Shown in pieces: positions 34,022 through 42,636 of a stretch of 42,638 nucleotides of DNA. The first letter of the stretch is position 1, and every line of letters begins with the position of its first letter. The DNA is from Lentihominibacter faecis (GTDB lineage: Bacteria > Bacillota > Clostridia > Peptostreptococcales > Anaerovoracaceae). The position numbers were made by a program, and so were the translations under genes. The notes under the pieces were generated by a model. It was given only the letters and a program-made list of their open reading frames with translations, was not told the DNA's origin and searched no databases. The DNA lies in contig NZ_JACRWC010000057.1 of NCBI RefSeq assembly GCF_014306095.1, forward strand, positions 1-42,638, given 5' to 3'.

Positions 34022-37000
34022 TTAGAAACGGTCATCCCGTCTTTGTGCTGCTGCGTAGATGTAAACTGCCGCCACCATGGAAGCCAGCATCAGCATCATC
34101 CACACATAAAGCTGTGCATCGTCTCCTGTCCTGGCGCTGCCGCCGGAAGCACTTCCGCCGCCACTGCCGTCAGACCCACCGTTTCCGCCTGCTCCAGCCT
34201 GCAGTGTCGTCTTGTTCTTATTAAGATCCCGGATCGCGTTGTCTTTCTTCGGATCGTCCTTTTTCATATCATCCTTGCTCGGATCGTCCGGATCTACCAC
34301 CTGACTGTCGCCGATGGTGATGTCCGCATGAGCGGACACATAATAATCAAACGGAGCTGCTGTTACATCAGCACTATAGCTGCCTGCTTCAGAAATCTTA
34401 AAGGTAACGATACCGTCCTTATCGGTCGTACCCTCTGCGACCTGCTTGCCGTTGCTGTCCGCGAGGACGACTTTGCAGTTTTCCTGCGGAGAACTTACCG
34501 GCTTCCAGTTTGCATCATACCCGCTTCTCATCAGCGTCAGCGAAACCTCACCCAGCTCCTTCTGCTGGATCTGGGAATCTACGAAATACAGATACGTGTC
34601 AGAATAATTTTGAGTGTCACCATACTGATACACAGTCACGACATCGCCTGTTTTGATCGGGGAATTATTGCAGAGCGTCGCACTCCCATTTAAATCTGCC
34701 GGCGACTGATCATTGAGCAGATATCCTATCGCACCAGTCTCTATTCCCCAGAATTTCTGGATCCATCCGCCGTTGATAATCAAATATTTTCCTGGATCTT
34801 TCCCAAAGTCATCGCCGTACATCTTCTGATGTGCCGCTACCATAGCGTCCAAAATAGTCACGGTGTTTTCAAATCCTTCCGGCTTGGAGAAGCCTGCCTT
34901 GGCCGCCATATCGGAAGTTACTTTTACTGTATAGGATTTCCCCGGTTTTCCGGAATCCATATTGATACGAACGCTTACGGATGCTTCTTTTGCGTTCTGC
35001 AGAGCCTTCGCATCCTTTACAGCCTGCTGCAAATCAGCGATGGCTGCATCCTGCTGCGCTTCTGTAGCGTCTTTATCGTCAGCTACTGCCTGCGCTCTGG
35101 CGATGGCTTCTGCCAGAGCAGCCTTTGCACCCTTCTGGTATTCGCCCGGCTGAGTGCCTTCTACCATGCTATCGTAAAGCTTCTGGGCTGACTCGATCTC
35201 TGCCAGCAGAGCTTCGGCAGACGCCTTGGTGCCCTTGACGGTCACAGTTACGGAAACTTCCTGCTTGTAAAGCTTCTGCAGCTTCTCATTGTTCGGATGG
35301 TCCTTGGCGAACTTACCATATTTCTCACTGGAAAGGAGCGAGGAAATCGTGATCTGCGTCGAGTTTTCTGGGCGGGTCACCAGCAGATTTTCGTGAGTTA
35401 CGATAGCGTTGTTGGAAGATTTGAACCGATTATACGGCCATCCCGTCTGCCCCAGGGAACCATCCTGGTAATCGTCCGGTATGATGCCTGTACCGGTTTT
35501 ATCGTCAACATTGTACGCCCATACCGGATTCCCCTGCTCATCCAGACTCATTTCACAGAATGCATGAAGGTTACCTGTGATGGAATCCTTGTCCGCATAC
35601 TTGCCGTCGTTGATGCCGTCAAAGTAATGCTCCTTCGCTTTTTCCATCATGGCCAGTTCCTTATCCAGCTCTTTGTCTGTGATCATGCTGACTGTAAGCG
35701 GGATCTTCTTAGAAACGGTCACGCCGTCTCTCGTAAAGGTAACGATCAGATTAACGGTTTCCTTCTCGTTCTGACTTGCAAACCGGTCTACCGCTGCACG
35801 GTAGCCATTGATTTTGAGGATATCTTCCTTGTCTGTAGTTACTGTAATTTCCTTGTTGGCGAAAACGTCTTTGTTGTTTTCATCTTTGATCCTCGTGTAT
35901 CTTGGCAGCTGGATATCGCCTGTTACATTGGCAGGATCCACCTTCTCCTTTGTATTAGGATCCGTCAGGCTGTCCGCTGTGTAATATTTGTCCAGAATCG
36001 CCTTCAGTTCATCTTCCGTCGGCTTGGCAGCCTGCTTGCCCTTGACTGTGACTTTGAAAGTCTTGGTGATGGTACCGAAATCGCCGACTTTTTCCACGTA
36101 CTCATTGAGATCAGCTTCGTTCGCCTGGAACGTAGCCGTAAGAGTAACTACGCGGTCTTCACTCGGCTGTGTCACCGTTCCCTTCTTCGGGTCGATCATG
36201 GAGTCATATCCCGTCTTGTCGATGGAAATGAGTGAAGGATCCGAAGACGTCCAGGTCACCTTGGACCAGACATTCCTGGCGGAAGTCCCCATGCACTGCG
36301 GAAGGGTCAGATCCGTGGTTACTTCGTCTTGTTTCAGGTTGGCATTTTTGATCGTGTCCCATGTAAGGGAGTCTGCCTCCTTCTGCATCTGAGATTTGAA
36401 ATAGTCTCTGTCCCAGCAGATGGTCGCACGCGTTTCAGCGGAAACGGCTTCCGCATTGCCTGCTTTGAATACAAAGATATTTCCTGTTACCGTAGTACTG
36501 TTATTTCCCCACTGATCGAGGGCGCCGTTCTTATAGATGATCGTGCCATCATTTTTAATGTAATTCGTATCACCAGACGTTTTCAGTTCTACCGTTACGC
36601 CGTCGGTCGTCAGGTCCGTGTATCCCTTTATCTGGCGGAGCACCAGATCCGTGATCTTTTTATCCTTCGAAAAATCCGGTCTGAGAACGCTGGTTTCTTT
36701 ATCAAACTTTGCTTTAATAGCGTCCACTTTCGCCTGATCTGCAGGATCGACAGTCTTCGTGGATTTCAAGGTGATCGTTTTCGTAATGTCTTCGTTATCA
36801 CCGCTCGGAGTATACGTCCCTGTCGCTTTTTCATACCCGTCGGCGGTGATCGTATAGGTGTATTTCGTGGATTTGTCCAGTTTGTATGATCCGTCTTTTT
36901 CCGGTTCTACTGTGATTTCATTTGTGACCCAGTTCCAGTCGTCATCGTAATCGGAATCTTCATATGTTACTTTGATTGCAGCATCCGCAATATCCTTATC

Positions 37001-38179
37001 ATTGCTGTCGACCGGCTTGAATGTAACGTTATATTGGGAGATGTTCTTCGTCATCGTGATGTCGATAGTCTGGTCACCTGACGGGATAAAGCTCACGCTG
37101 TTTATCGAAGTGTAATTAACAGCCTCTACCGTGTAATTATATGTCACGCCGTTTTTTAGCTTATAACTTCCGTCACTTTGCGGACTTACGGTATCATAGT
37201 ATCCCTGTTTGACCTTCACCGTCGCTCCATCAATGTTCTTTCCTGAAGAATCCTTGATGTTGAACTTAATGGTGCTGTATGCCGCCTTAGTCAGCGGGAT
37301 CTTCACCTCTCCGCCCTGCTTTGGCTGGAACTCATCCCTATAATCCAGATAATCATCAGCAGTTATTTTCAGAGTGTATTTCTTATCCTTGGATAAGTTT
37401 TTATAAACACCGTTGGTTGGATAAACAGTGCTCCAGTTTTCTTCTAATGTAATGCTTGCACCCGAAATTTCTGCACCAGTTTCACTATCGACTGGTTTAA
37501 AGCTGACATCGAAGGTGGATGGAGTCTCCACTTCACCGGTGCCCTTTATCGTAATCAGGAACTCCTGCGATGCCAGCGCTGCAGAATTGTCCATGGATGC
37601 AGTTTCTCCATTGATCATATCATCCCCTGTGCCGCTTGGAAACAGCTTTAATGTCACCTTAAAAGTCTTGTCTGCATCAGGCTGATTGATATTGATGCTT
37701 CCAGGGTTTCTTGCGGTCCAGCTTCCGGATCTCGGCTCAATCGTATTTCCAACATCTTTCTGGTCGTTGATATACCATCCGCTCTTATAAAGACTTGTTC
37801 CTGTCCCGCTTTCATACGCAAGACGAAAACTCGATTTACTCGATGGTATGATCGCATGACAAGTATCCTTTTCCTGTGTGCTGCCAGTGATAATTTTCGT
37901 AGTGGCAGACACATACTTATTCTGCAAATATGTCATCGCAGCTTCTGCATCCGCTGAGTTTCCCTCAGCATCCTGCGTCAGCCAAATGCCGTTCTCGGCA
38001 CTGCTTCCATTTCCCGCTAGAATTTCTATGGTTCCGGCAATGGCTTCTGAGAATCCTCCTGCGCGAGCATTCAGTTCCACGCCATAAGCGGCCGTCGGCA
38101 GCGCAGCAGTTATGACCATAACTGCCGTCAGCACGATCCCCAGCGATCGCTTCCATAATTTTTTCGGTGATTTGTTCAT
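34022..38179 (-). CDS. Transcobalamin-C-terminal-like surface protein, first gene of the B12 operon
   Basis: 1385 aa from the ATG at 38177-38179 (AAGGAG 6 nt upstream); a longer frame to 38239 runs into the riboswitch terminator and is rejected. Signal peptide (SLGIVLTAVMVITAALPTA), a unique N-terminal domain to about 220, three to four PEGA-like beta modules with DGSYKL motifs (about 225-480), Ig-like modules of the atrophied Big type (TWTSSDPSLISID; about 600-970), a FIVAR helical module (about 988-1062) and a DUF4430-like domain (about 1065-1203: LIINGGWIQKFWGIETGAIG). A last beta module precedes ARTGDDAQLYVW, a membrane helix and QRRDDRF. It lacks the alpha/alpha barrel. Directly downstream of the cobalamin riboswitch, it probably binds corrinoid or partners the 2851-aa protein. 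Confidence 0.85.
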   Translation of the reverse strand: MNKSPKKLWKRSLGIVLTAVMVITAALPTAAYGVELNARAGGFSEAIAGTIEILAGNGSSAENGIWLTQDAEGNSADAEAAMTYLQNKYVSATTKIITGSTQEKDTCHAIIPSSKSSFRLAYESGTGTSLYKSGWYINDQKDVGNTIEPRSGSWTARNPGSININQPDADKTFKVTLKLFPSGTGDDMINGETASMDNSAALASQEFLITIKGTGEVETPSTFDVSFKPVDSETGAEISGASITLEENWSTVYPTNGVYKNLSKDKKYTLKITADDYLDYRDEFQPKQGGEVKIPLTKAAYSTIKFNIKDSSGKNIDGATVKVKQGYYDTVSPQSDGSYKLKNGVTYNYTVEAVNYTSINSVSFIPSGDQTIDITMTKNISQYNVTFKPVDSNDKDIADAAIKVTYEDSDYDDDWNWVTNEITVEPEKDGSYKLDKSTKYTYTITADGYEKATGTYTPSGDNEDITKTITLKSTKTVDPADQAKVDAIKAKFDKETSVLRPDFSKDKKITDLVLRQIKGYTDLTTDGVTVELKTSGDTNYIKNDGTIIYKNGALDQWGNNSTTVTGNIFVFKAGNAEAVSAETRATICWDRDYFKSQMQKEADSLTWDTIKNANLKQDEVTTDLTLPQCMGTSARNVWSKVTWTSSDPSLISIDKTGYDSMIDPKKGTVTQPSEDRVVTLTATFQANEADLNEYVEKVGDFGTITKTFKVTVKGKQAAKPTEDELKAILDKYYTADSLTDPNTKEKVDPANVTGDIQLPRYTRIKDENNKDVFANKEITVTTDKEDILKINGYRAAVDRFASQNEKETVNLIVTFTRDGVTVSKKIPLTVSMITDKELDKELAMMEKAKEHYFDGINDGKYADKDSITGNLHAFCEMSLDEQGNPVWAYNVDDKTGTGIIPDDYQDGSLGQTGWPYNRFKSSNNAIVTHENLLVTRPENSTQITISSLLSSEKYGKFAKDHPNNEKLQKLYKQEVSVTVTVKGTKASAEALLAEIESAQKLYDSMVEGTQPGEYQKGAKAALAEAIARAQAVADDKDATEAQQDAAIADLQQAVKDAKALQNAKEASVSVRINMDSGKPGKSYTVKVTSDMAAKAGFSKPEGFENTVTILDAMVAAHQKMYGDDFGKDPGKYLIINGGWIQKFWGIETGAIGYLLNDQSPADLNGSATLCNNSPIKTGDVVTVYQYGDTQNYSDTYLYFVDSQIQQKELGEVSLTLMRSGYDANWKPVSSPQENCKVVLADSNGKQVAEGTTDKDGIVTFKISEAGSYSADVTAAPFDYYVSAHADITIGDSQVVDPDDPSKDDMKKDDPKKDNAIRDLNKNKTTLQAGAGGNGGSDGSGGGSASGGSARTGDDAQLYVWMMLMLASMVAAVYIYAAAQRRDDRF

Positions 38180-38224
38180 TGCTTCTCCTTCCCATAATAA
38201 AATTGACATCTCCTCCGAGATGCC

Positions 38225-38271
38225 AAAAAACGTACACAAAGCTACGGTCTGACCGACCGTATGTTAAACGT
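38225..38271 (-). terminator. Riboswitch-controlled terminator
   Basis: On the minus strand a TACGGTC/GACCGTA stem (7 bp, 5-nt loop) is extended by imperfect pairing out to ACGT/ACGT and followed by TTTTTT (38225-38230). It lies between the aptamer and the first gene, so high cobalamin probably ends transcription here. Confidence 0.7.
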
Positions 38272-38295
38272 CGTCCTACCTCAGAAGACTTTTGT

Positions 38296-38505
38296 TTTAA
38301 GCGTGCAGGTCTCCCGACTTAATCCTTGACCGTCAGAACGCCTTCCCAGAGAGCTTCGCCGGCTTATAGCCTTTACAGAAATAAAGCCCGCTCCCCAGTG
38401 ACTGCAGGATGCTTTGCAGCAAACCTCGCGTGTTCCTCCGCAGATATCACGGTTGCTGAGACACAGTGCCGGACTCACACCGGCTTCCGAAGTGCCCACT
38501 CACGA
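38296..38505 (-). promoter_or_regulatory. Cobalamin riboswitch
   Basis: Minus-strand sequence contains the conserved aptamer blocks in order: AAGCCGGTGTGAGTCCGGCACTG, abbreviated here as GCCGGTGTGAGTCCGGC, then CAGCAACCGTGAT, CACTGGG, GGGAAGGCG and, near the 3' end, the B12-box end AAGTCGGGAGACCTGC (38303-38319). These match the RF00174 class in sequence and order over about 205 nt. It regulates the whole 38179-19571 unit, repressing it when cobalamin is plentiful. Confidence 0.93.
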
Positions 38506-38521
38506 TATTTTCTTCAATTAC

Positions 38522-38550
38522 ATAATAGGGGATAATACTCTAGTTGTCAA
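38522..38550 (-). promoter_or_regulatory. Promoter of the riboswitch operon
   Basis: TTGACA (38545-38550), 17-bp spacer, TATTAT (38522-38527) on the minus strand; transcription would begin about 10 nt before the aptamer. Confidence 0.85.
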
Positions 38551-38604
38551 GGTTTTTTTAGTATTTATCATAACTCTTTTGCTATCAGCGGCATTTTTGA
38601 TTGC

Positions 38605-39792
38605 CTATTTTATTGATTCGATTTTTTCCAGCAGCTTCGGCGTCATAAAATTAGCGATAATCAAAGCTGCAACACCCGCAGTTACTTTCCCCAAAATCAT
38701 CGGCACCAGCATCTCCTGATCGACTCCTGCTGTAAATCCCAGGAAGTCACCGAATACAGCGAAGCTGCCTGTTCCGAAAGCCAGGCTCACGATTTTCCCT
38801 TTTGATCCCATCTTTTCCAGCGAAGTGACCAAGGGAATCAAATTCGCCAAACCTCCAATCATTCCAGCACAGTCATCTTTTTTCAGTCCAAATCGGCTTC
38901 CGATCCCTCCCAGCTCTTTTCCAAAAGTGCTCGTAATCCATTTCATTAAAGGGAACGCCCCCGCCAGAACGATTCCGATTTCTCCACAAACGAGAATCCC
39001 TGATTCCAGACCAGTTAGTCCCGTCGTTTCATCCGGGATCGCCATGGCACAAAAGCCCGGCAGTAAAATCCCTGTAACCTGTTGAAAAACAGCAATTACA
39101 ACAAGCCCTGTCGCCAAACCCGTGATCACCGTTCCCACAGCACTAAAACTCCTGATTACTTGGTCAGGAAAAAACCACAATGATACAATAACCAAGCTTG
39201 CAATCACTGCAATCGGCAGCGTATTAAATAATAATGCATAAAGCGAAAGCTTATACACGGTCAACTTCATAGCGAAACCACCCACAAGGCATCCCAGCGG
39301 AACAGATACAAGGCCTGCCAGAATTCCCGCCGCCAGAAACGGTCTGTCCTTGACTTTGATCAAGGAAAACGCCACAGGAATCGTAAATGTGATCGTAGGA
39401 CCCATAATGCTTGCTACGATAAGTCCATTGAATTTTCCCACCGCTTCATTTTCTGCAAGCGCAGTCGCCATAGGATATCCTCCCATATCAGCACCAAGTA
39501 AAATACCTGCCACAACCGAGGGATCCGCTCCGATCGCATGGGCAATCGGTGTCACCAGCGGTCTGATCCATTGCGAAAGACAGGGTGCTATCGCAATGAT
39601 CGCCGCTACCGCCATGGCCAGCGTCCCCATCGTCTTAAAACCTTCTTCGAATTCTTTTCCGTACCCCAGCTTATTCCCCCGAATGTAGTCAACTCCACCG
39701 ATCACCATAAAAATCATCATGATCATCATAATAATGGAATTCGCCGAAATATGTGTTATCCAATCAGTTAGTGATCCCAGAAACAATTGCAT
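38605..39792 (-). CDS. eutH: Ethanolamine transporter EutH
   Basis: 395 aa, about ten membrane helices, over the full length of the EutH family. Features include SIIMMIMMIFMVIGGVDYI at the N-terminus, ILLGADMGGYPMA near residue 97 and LVCGEIGIVLAGAFPLMKW near 270. EutH moves ethanolamine across the membrane. Ethanolamine ammonia-lyase needs adenosylcobalamin, so this gene fits beside a B12 uptake operon, although no other eut gene is present. AGGAG precedes the ATG. It lies upstream of the riboswitch promoter on the same strand with no strong terminator between, so some read-through is possible. Confidence 0.9.
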   Translation of the reverse strand: MQLFLGSLTDWITHISANSIIMMIMMIFMVIGGVDYIRGNKLGYGKEFEEGFKTMGTLAMAVAAIIAIAPCLSQWIRPLVTPIAHAIGADPSVVAGILLGADMGGYPMATALAENEAVGKFNGLIVASIMGPTITFTIPVAFSLIKVKDRPFLAAGILAGLVSVPLGCLVGGFAMKLTVYKLSLYALLFNTLPIAVIASLVIVSLWFFPDQVIRSFSAVGTVITGLATGLVVIAVFQQVTGILLPGFCAMAIPDETTGLTGLESGILVCGEIGIVLAGAFPLMKWITSTFGKELGGIGSRFGLKKDDCAGMIGGLANLIPLVTSLEKMGSKGKIVSLAFGTGSFAVFGDFLGFTAGVDQEMLVPMILGKVTAGVAALIIANFMTPKLLEKIESIK

Positions 39793-39925
39793 CTTTTTTC
39801 TCCTATTATAAATTCCCTATTTACATTATGTGTTATTATATATATAATCATAAGTACGATAATATTTATTATAATTCACATGATCAAAAAAAGCAAACAC
39901 ACATTTTTTCAAAAAGGAGGCAATT

Positions 39926-40792
39926 ATGAAAAAAGTTACAGTAGTTGGATGTGGCGTTATGGGAAGCGCTATCATCCGCGCGTTAATGGCAAAAGATTTT
40001 CAAGTCACGATCGTTGACCTAAACATGGAAGCTGCGCAGCCTTACATCGAAAAAGGTGCTAAGTATGCAGCATCTCTGGATGAATCCAGAGAAGAAGATT
40101 TCATTCTGTTGAATCTGCCAACACATGATATCGCAGCAGCAGTTATCAAGAATACTTCTGATAAGAAACTGGCTGGCAAGATCCTGGTAGATACCACGAC
40201 TTCCACACCATCCGAAGTAAAAGATATGGCAGCGATCACAGCAGAACGTAATATGATCCACCTGGATGCTGCTATTGAGGTTTATCCCGGAGACATTGGA
40301 ACTCCAACCGGATATATCGTATATGCCGGAAGTGAAAAGGCATTTAACGAAACAAAGCCTGCGCTGGAAGCCCTGGGAAAAGCTGTGTATCTGGGCGACG
40401 ATATCGTCGGTGCCAGCGTAACTGACCTGGCGGTACTGCAGGTTCACTTCGCTGCTATCGCGGGCCTTGCAGAGGCTTCTGCATTCTGTCTGAAAAACGA
40501 TTATTCCGTTCAGAAATTCGTTGATCAGACTCGCGAGATCCTGCCGATCATGCTGGAAGGCAACCTTAGAGCCTTCGGATCAGAACTTGCTGATTACAAT
40601 AGAGAATTCGATGATGCCAGCGAATGTACTTTGAACATCGAAGCAACTGCTACTGAAACGATTCTCCGCGCAATGCATGAATACGGTGTAAAGACTCCTT
40701 GCGGCGATGCCGTGCTGAAGCTGTTCCAGGATGGCATCAAGAGCGGTTACGAAAAGAAGAATGTCTGCTCTGTAGTCAACGAGCTGATATAA
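39926..40792 (+). CDS. NAD(P)-dependent oxidoreductase, imine-reductase-like
   Basis: 288 aa. N-terminal Rossmann fold with GCGVMGSAIIRALMAKDF (GxGxxG) at residues 8-25 and NLPTHD near 65; DTTTSTPSEV near 94 is the substrate-side motif of the beta-hydroxyacid dehydrogenase family. The C-terminal helical domain (YNREFDDASECTLNIEATA) matches the imine reductase/reductive aminase type. It likely reduces an imine or beta-hydroxyacid in the cytoplasm; the physiological substrate is unknown. AAAGGAGG precedes the ATG. It diverges from eutH, so ethanolamine- or amine-related metabolism is a reasonable guess. Confidence 0.85.
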   Translation: MKKVTVVGCGVMGSAIIRALMAKDFQVTIVDLNMEAAQPYIEKGAKYAASLDESREEDFILLNLPTHDIAAAVIKNTSDKKLAGKILVDTTTSTPSEVKDMAAITAERNMIHLDAAIEVYPGDIGTPTGYIVYAGSEKAFNETKPALEALGKAVYLGDDIVGASVTDLAVLQVHFAAIAGLAEASAFCLKNDYSVQKFVDQTREILPIMLEGNLRAFGSELADYNREFDDASECTLNIEATATETILRAMHEYGVKTPCGDAVLKLFQDGIKSGYEKKNVCSVVNELI

Positions 40793-40809
40793 CACACCTT
40801 AATACTTAA

Positions 40810-40855
40810 AAATATGCTCGCCTAAAAGCACTCCCACTTTAAGGCGAGCATATTT
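40810..40855. terminator. Strong terminator after the oxidoreductase
   Basis: AAATATGCTCGCCT (40810-40823) pairs perfectly with AGGCGAGCATATTT (40842-40855), 14 bp with an 18-nt loop, followed by ATTTTAGTG on the plus strand. The AT-rich stretch from 40860 to about 41140 holds no gene or signal I can support. Confidence 0.85.
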
Positions 40856-41149
40856 ATTTTAGTGAGACTGTGAAATAAAGTCTCTATTTTGCAATCACAT
40901 TTACGATCGTTTTTGCGTGCAAAATTGTTTTTTGGTTTATTGAGCCATCTGTTTTGATCGATTGGCTTCGAGTTTTGGTCTTCTGCATCGAAAACTATAT
41001 TATTTCGTAAAGTTTCTGACTTGTAAGTCGGAAACTTTTGACCACGCCGAATGTTCATATATAGTAATTATAATGAAGATCTAAATAGACCCGAAAGACT
41101 AACATTTCCAATTTCTCAGGTTTTATTAAGGAATATACCATTTGGCATT

Positions 41150-41334
41150 TACTTCGTACGTTATTATATGTATAATAATAATATTAATAATATATCACAA
41201 TTCGCACGTTTTAAAGTAGACAAACATTTTTATAAAAAAAGAAAGCAAATGTGAAAAATTCCACTGCAGCTGAATGTAGCGTTATGGGATGCGTTATCAT
41301 TCGTGCATTAATGGTAAAGCTTTTCAAGTTGCGA
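41150..41334 (+). pseudogene. Decayed copy of the oxidoreductase promoter and 5' end
   Basis: Bases 41251-41334 align with codons 1-27 of the gene at 39926 (GTGAAAAAT..., GCGTTATGGGATGCGTTATC against GCGTTATGGGAAGCGCTATC), with one deleted base near the end that breaks the frame. Upstream, 41150-41250 also resembles 39820-39925 (TTATTATATGTATAATAATA against TTATTATATATATAATCATA). So a promoter-plus-start fragment was duplicated and then decayed; it now leads into the DUF1349 gene. Confidence 0.7.
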
Positions 41335-41345
41335 AGGAGGATTTT

Positions 41346-41936
41346 ATGGAATTTAAATGGTTGAATGAAAGCAAAATTAAAACTAGTGGAGATCAAATCG
41401 AAATATTGGCTCCTCCTCAAAGTGATTTCTTCTACAATAACGGTTCAATCAATGAGGACGGAATCACCCCAGAGTCTTTATGCAATGCGCCTTTTTACTA
41501 CACTGAACTGACAGGAGATTTTGTAATGAAAGTACAAGTATCTCATGATTTCAAAGACACTTACGACTCCGCTTCTATTATGGTAATGCAAGATATTAAA
41601 AACTGGGCAAAAGCATGCTTCGAAAAGACCGATTTCAATACACATGCTGCCGTAAGCGTAATTTCTCGCAATGGGGAGTGTGACGATGCTAACGGTTGCA
41701 ACATCGAGGGAAAAAATGCCTGGCTTCAAATATGCAGATGCGGCGATTCCTTTGCATTTCACTATTCTACCGACGGACAACAATTTTACATGATGCGTTT
41801 TTTCAATTTTGCCGCAGGAAGTACCGTTAAAGTAGGATTATCCGCTCATGCTCCCGTAGGAAATGGTGGTATTCGGACATTCTCAAATCTCATTATAGAG
41901 AACAAAACGGTTAAGAATATTCGTGAAGGCATGTAA
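41346..41936 (+). CDS. DUF1349 family, concanavalin A-like fold protein
   Basis: 196 aa from the ATG at 41346, which has GAAGGAGG 5 nt upstream. The sequence fits DUF1349: FKWLNES near the N-terminus, FYYTELTGDFVMKVQVS near 60, DSASIMVMQDIKNWAKACFE near 85 and a C-terminal FSNLIIEN strand. Proteins of this family have a concanavalin A-like beta sandwich and are thought to bind carbohydrate; activity is not established. There is no signal peptide. Expression probably depends on the duplicated promoter fragment upstream. A strong terminator follows. Confidence 0.85.
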   Translation: MEFKWLNESKIKTSGDQIEILAPPQSDFFYNNGSINEDGITPESLCNAPFYYTELTGDFVMKVQVSHDFKDTYDSASIMVMQDIKNWAKACFEKTDFNTHAAVSVISRNGECDDANGCNIEGKNAWLQICRCGDSFAFHYSTDGQQFYMMRFFNFAAGSTVKVGLSAHAPVGNGGIRTFSNLIIENKTVKNIREGM

Positions 41937-41971
41937 ACTATCTCCATATTCGTATAATTAATTTTAAAAAA

Positions 41972-42005
41972 GAATACCTGTTGCCATTATTTGCAACAGG
42001 TATTC
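41972..42005. terminator. Terminator after the DUF1349 gene
   Basis: GAATACCTGTTGC (41972-41984) and GCAACAGGTATTC (41993-42005) form a perfect 13-bp stem with an 8-nt loop, followed by CTTTTTAATTT on the plus strand and preceded by A-rich sequence, so it may work in both directions for the convergent VOC gene. Confidence 0.88.
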
Positions 42006-42097
42006 CTTTTTAATTTACAAAATAAAGATGATCCTTTTTTATTTCACAGCGTGCCATTGGCAATTTATACAGTAAAATCATCGAGGAAAAACATATA

Positions 42098-42602
42098 CTA
42101 TTCCTGTGTCAGCTCAAATACCGTCCCTTCAAAATTCTTCATGTATTCCCAGCAAACATTGCCATCATCGAGAGGCTTATACAGTGGTTCGCAGCCTGCC
42201 TTCTTTAATTCTGCATGCGCCTCCTCCATATTTTCTACTTCGTATGCAACGTGATGTTTCCCCACATAATTTAACGGTGTTGGTGTAACATCTGAGATTT
42301 TAGGATATTCATAATAAAGAGCCTCTATAATCTGACCTGAAGGCATTTCAAACATAGCAGTTGCGGAAGTCACATTCTGAAGTTCCAGATATCCAAGCCC
42401 CTTTGCTTCCATTTCATCTGTTTCCAGCTCCGGTTTCATTACCATTTTAAATCCCATGGTATTTTCAAAAAAGTCGATTGCTTTATCCATATCTGTTACC
42501 GTGTGGCCCACATGAAGAAGCTTAATATAATCCTGACTTGTATCCGCATTGGCTTCCTGCATAAACTCCAGAATCATTCCATCTGCATCAGTCATATAAG
42601 AC
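42098..42602 (-). CDS. VOC (glyoxalase-like) protein, 5' end missing
   Basis: About 168 genomic residues remain. A first half-domain survives only as SYMTDADGMILEFMQ; the second beta-alpha-beta3 module begins at LLHVGHTVTDMDKAIDFFEN and ends in WEYMKNFEGTVFELTQE, with the metal-ligand positions His (LHVGH), Glu (MFEMPSGQIIEALY) and Glu (FELTQE) of the vicinal oxygen chelate family, plus HHVAYEVENMEEAHAELKKA. Substrate is unknown; family members act on methylglyoxal adducts, aromatic diols or antibiotics. The apparent N-terminus MGSEMCIRDR is translated adapter, not protein. Confidence 0.85.
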
Positions 42603-42636
42603 CTGTCTCTTATACACATCTCCGAGCCCACGAGAC
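42603..42636. other. Nextera/Tn5 adapter sequence (artefact)
   Basis: CTGTCTCTTATACACATCT (42603-42621) is the Tn5 mosaic end used in Nextera libraries, followed by the index-read adapter CCGAGCCCACGAGAC (42622-42636). It is not part of the genome. Confidence 0.98.

Noticed and set aside
38180..38239. 20-residue N-terminal extension of the 1385-aa protein
   Set aside because: It would start within the riboswitch terminator, has no ribosome site, and places 20 residues before the signal peptide.
41051..41254. 67-aa plus-strand frame in the AT-rich gap
   Set aside because: It has no ribosome site and overlaps the decayed promoter duplicate; composition reflects AT-rich DNA.
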